Shown: one piece after another, positions 14,471 through 16,189 of the stretch | Position numbering within the stretch: position 1 is the stretch's first letter | Layout of the letters: each line of letters starts with the position of its first letter | Assembly (NCBI GenBank): GCA_947456845.1 | Contig: CANGUJ010000034.1 | Location: forward strand, 1 to 16,189 | Source of the DNA: Burkholderiales bacterium | Lineage (GTDB): Bacteria > Pseudomonadota > Gammaproteobacteria > Burkholderiales > JAEUOS01 | DNA length: 16,189 nucleotides | Direction of reading: 5' to 3' | Position numbers and translations under genes: made by a program | The notes under the pieces: generated by a model | Databases searched by the model: none | What the model saw: only the letters and a program-made list of their open reading frames with translations | Told to the model about the DNA's origin: nothing

Positions 14471-16189
14471 CTACGACTCCTGCTGCACCGTACCGATAGG
14501 CGCGGTTGGGGTTTCATGGGCGGCCTGGCGGGCGGCATGACGGCGCGCCAGGCGCTGGTGCACACCGGCGAAGACGACCGGGACGAAGAACAAGGTCGAC
14601 ACGGTCGCGAAGATCAGGCCGCCGATGACCGCTCGGCCGAGCGGCGCGTTCTGTTCGCCGCCTTCGCCCACGCCCAGCGCCATGGGGATCATGCCGATGA
14701 CCATCGCGAGCGCCGTCATCAGCACCGGACGGATACGGGTGGCCCCGGCCTCGAGCGCCGCGGCCAGCGCCGGCACGCCTTGCGCCAGCCGGTCGCGCGC
14801 GAACGACACCAGCAGGATGCTGTTGGCGGTGGCCACGCCCATGGTCATGATGGCGCCGGTGAGCGCCGGCACCGACAGAGTGGTGCCGGTGATGAACAGC
14901 ATCCAGGCGATACCGGCCAGCGCGGCGGGCAGCGCCGCCACGATGATGGCTGCATCCACCCACGACTGGAAGTTGACCACCACCAGAAGGTACACCAGCA
15001 CGATGGCCATCGCCAGTCCGACGCCCAGCCCGACGAAGGAGTCCTGCATGGTCTGCACCTGCCCGCGCATGACCACCTGGCTGCCGCGCGGCAGCTTGGG
15101 CTTGATGGCGTCTATCTTCTCCTGCACCTGCTTGGCCACGCTGGCCAGGTCGGTGCCCTGCACGCTTACGAACACCTCCACCACCGGCGTGATGTTGTAG
15201 CGCGATACCACCGCCAGGCTGCGGCTGGGCCTGGCTTCGACCAGGTTGCCCAGCAGCTGGGTGGTGCCGGTGCCGCTGCCGCCGGCGATGCCGGCTGCCC
15301 CCGCACCCACGGTCGTACCGACCGGGATGCCGAGCAGCGCATCGAGCGAATCGACGCGATATTGCGGTGTCGAGATCGACAGGTTGTAGACCACGCCGTT
15401 CTGCGGATTGAGCCAGAAGGCGGGCTGGGTCTGCGTGCTGCCGGCCAGTGCGATGAGCACGTTCTGGCCCACGTTGGCCGCGGAAAGCCCGACCTGCTGC
15501 AGGCGGCTGCGGTCCATCTGCAGGTCGATCGCCGGGTTGTCGAGGCGCTGATGTACATGCGCATCGACCGCGCCTGGGACCGTGTTGATTTCCTTGACCA
15601 GGCTGGCCGCCAGTTCGGCGTTCTTTTCCATCGCCGGCCCTGAGAACTGCACGTTGATGGCCGCCGGCAGGCCGAAGTTCAGGATCTGCGTGACGATGTC
15701 GGCCGGCTGGAAAAAGAACTCGATGCCCGGGAAGCGCTTGGGCAGTTCCGCGCGTAGTTGCGAGACGATCTCGCCGCTGGGGCGATGGCCGCGCTTGAGC
15801 GAGAGCAGGATTTCGCCGTCCAGCGAGCCGATGGTGCCGGCATTGCTGTAGGAGAGGTTGAGGCCGCTGTTGGGTACGCCCAGGTTGTCGAGGATGGTTT
15901 CCAGTTCGGTGGGCGGCACCATTTCGCGAATGACCGCCTCCACCGCATCGGCGATGCGCGCGGTCTCCTCGATGCGGGTGCCGGTGGGCGCGCGGAAATG
16001 CAGGCGGATCTGCCCGGCATCGGCGCTCGGGAAGAAGTCGCGCCCCAGGGCCGGATACAGCAGGCAGGAAAGCACGCAAAACGCCAGGAACAGCAGGGCG
16101 AACGAGCGGCGCCGTCCCAGCACGATGGACAGGATCAGGGCATAGGCGCGCCGCACGCGCTCGAAGCGCTCGTCGAACGCCAGGTACAG
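14471..16189 (-). CDS. RND efflux permease, C-terminal half (partial)
   Basis: The gene runs off the window edge; 572 residues to TGA 14471-14473 are present, roughly the second half of a 1,000-residue inner-membrane proton antiporter. Visible are TM7 (SFALLFLAFCVLSCLLYPAL), the second large periplasmic domain, and TM8-TM12 with GVATANSILLVSFARDR and TRIRPVLMTALAMVIGMIPMA. In AcrB the TM10 segment reads AKNAIL with essential Lys940; here it reads TANSIL, so the lysine is alanine, while the Thr978 counterpart (LMTALA) is kept. A glycine-rich loop (TTVGAGAAGIAGGSGTG) interrupts the periplasmic domain. The hydrophobic and HAE1-like character suggests small molecules rather than metals, but the substrate is unknown. 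It is followed at 5 bases by the fusion protein gene. Confidence 0.92.
   Translation of the reverse strand: MYLAFDERFERVRRAYALILSIVLGRRRSFALLFLAFCVLSCLLYPALGRDFFPSADAGQIRLHFRAPTGTRIEETARIADAVEAVIREMVPPTELETILDNLGVPNSGLNLSYSNAGTIGSLDGEILLSLKRGHRPSGEIVSQLRAELPKRFPGIEFFFQPADIVTQILNFGLPAAINVQFSGPAMEKNAELAASLVKEINTVPGAVDAHVHQRLDNPAIDLQMDRSRLQQVGLSAANVGQNVLIALAGSTQTQPAFWLNPQNGVVYNLSISTPQYRVDSLDALLGIPVGTTVGAGAAGIAGGSGTGTTQLLGNLVEARPSRSLAVVSRYNITPVVEVFVSVQGTDLASVAKQVQEKIDAIKPKLPRGSQVVMRGQVQTMQDSFVGLGVGLAMAIVLVYLLVVVNFQSWVDAAIIVAALPAALAGIAWMLFITGTTLSVPALTGAIMTMGVATANSILLVSFARDRLAQGVPALAAALEAGATRIRPVLMTALAMVIGMIPMALGVGEGGEQNAPLGRAVIGGLIFATVSTLFFVPVVFAGVHQRLARRHAARQAAHETPTAPIGTVQQES

Noticed and set aside
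13204..14565. Long N-terminal extension of the outer-membrane lipoprotein frame
   Set aside because: It lies in another frame across the membrane fusion gene; the true start at 13203 gives a proper lipobox and ATGA overlap.

Overview
The window is GC-rich, gene-dense chromosomal DNA, most likely from a betaproteobacterium. Four things point there: the ilvC, pssA, leuA grouping, a Bug-family (tripartite tricarboxylate transporter) binding protein, two surface hydrolases with PEP-CTERM sorting signals, and a short MVQPNYAFQKRQ-type protein. No rRNA, tRNA, CRISPR array, insertion sequence or integrase was seen.

Region 1 (1-6724) is the branched-chain amino acid and phospholipid block. It opens with the 3' end of ilvC, followed by a strong hairpin and pssA. 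A three-gene set in the opposite direction comes next (amidohydrolase, Bug solute-binding protein, crotonase-family enzyme, read from 4774 down to 1191). Then comes leuA on the plus strand. The trio separates pssA from leuA, and no psd gene lies between ilvC and pssA. leuA therefore needs its own promoter. Its 5' leader contains a 28-codon ORF very rich in leucine (LLLGLLL), which looks like a leucine-sensing leader peptide. I rate this the most interesting item in the window.

Region 2 (6725-9660) holds two paralogous secreted SGNH/GDSL hydrolases in tandem on the minus strand. Each has a signal peptide and a C-terminal PEP-CTERM anchor, and both probably start at TTG. A clean intrinsic terminator separates them. 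A perfect 15-bp palindrome lies upstream of the first-transcribed copy.

Region 3 (9661-11639) has a class II aldolase/adducin-family protein on the plus strand. Converging on it is a minus-strand pair: a 58-aa basic protein and a trypsin-fold serine protease with an intact H-D-S triad and no signal peptide. Two strong hairpins lie between the convergent genes.

Region 4 (11749-16189) is a tripartite RND efflux operon on the minus strand, in the order permease (cut by the window edge), membrane fusion protein, outer-membrane lipoprotein. Junctions are very tight (5-bp gap, 4-bp overlap). The permease carries alanine where AcrB-type pumps have the proton-relay lysine.

Functional assignments rest on motifs recognised by eye. 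Promoter and terminator calls are visual matches, not computed.
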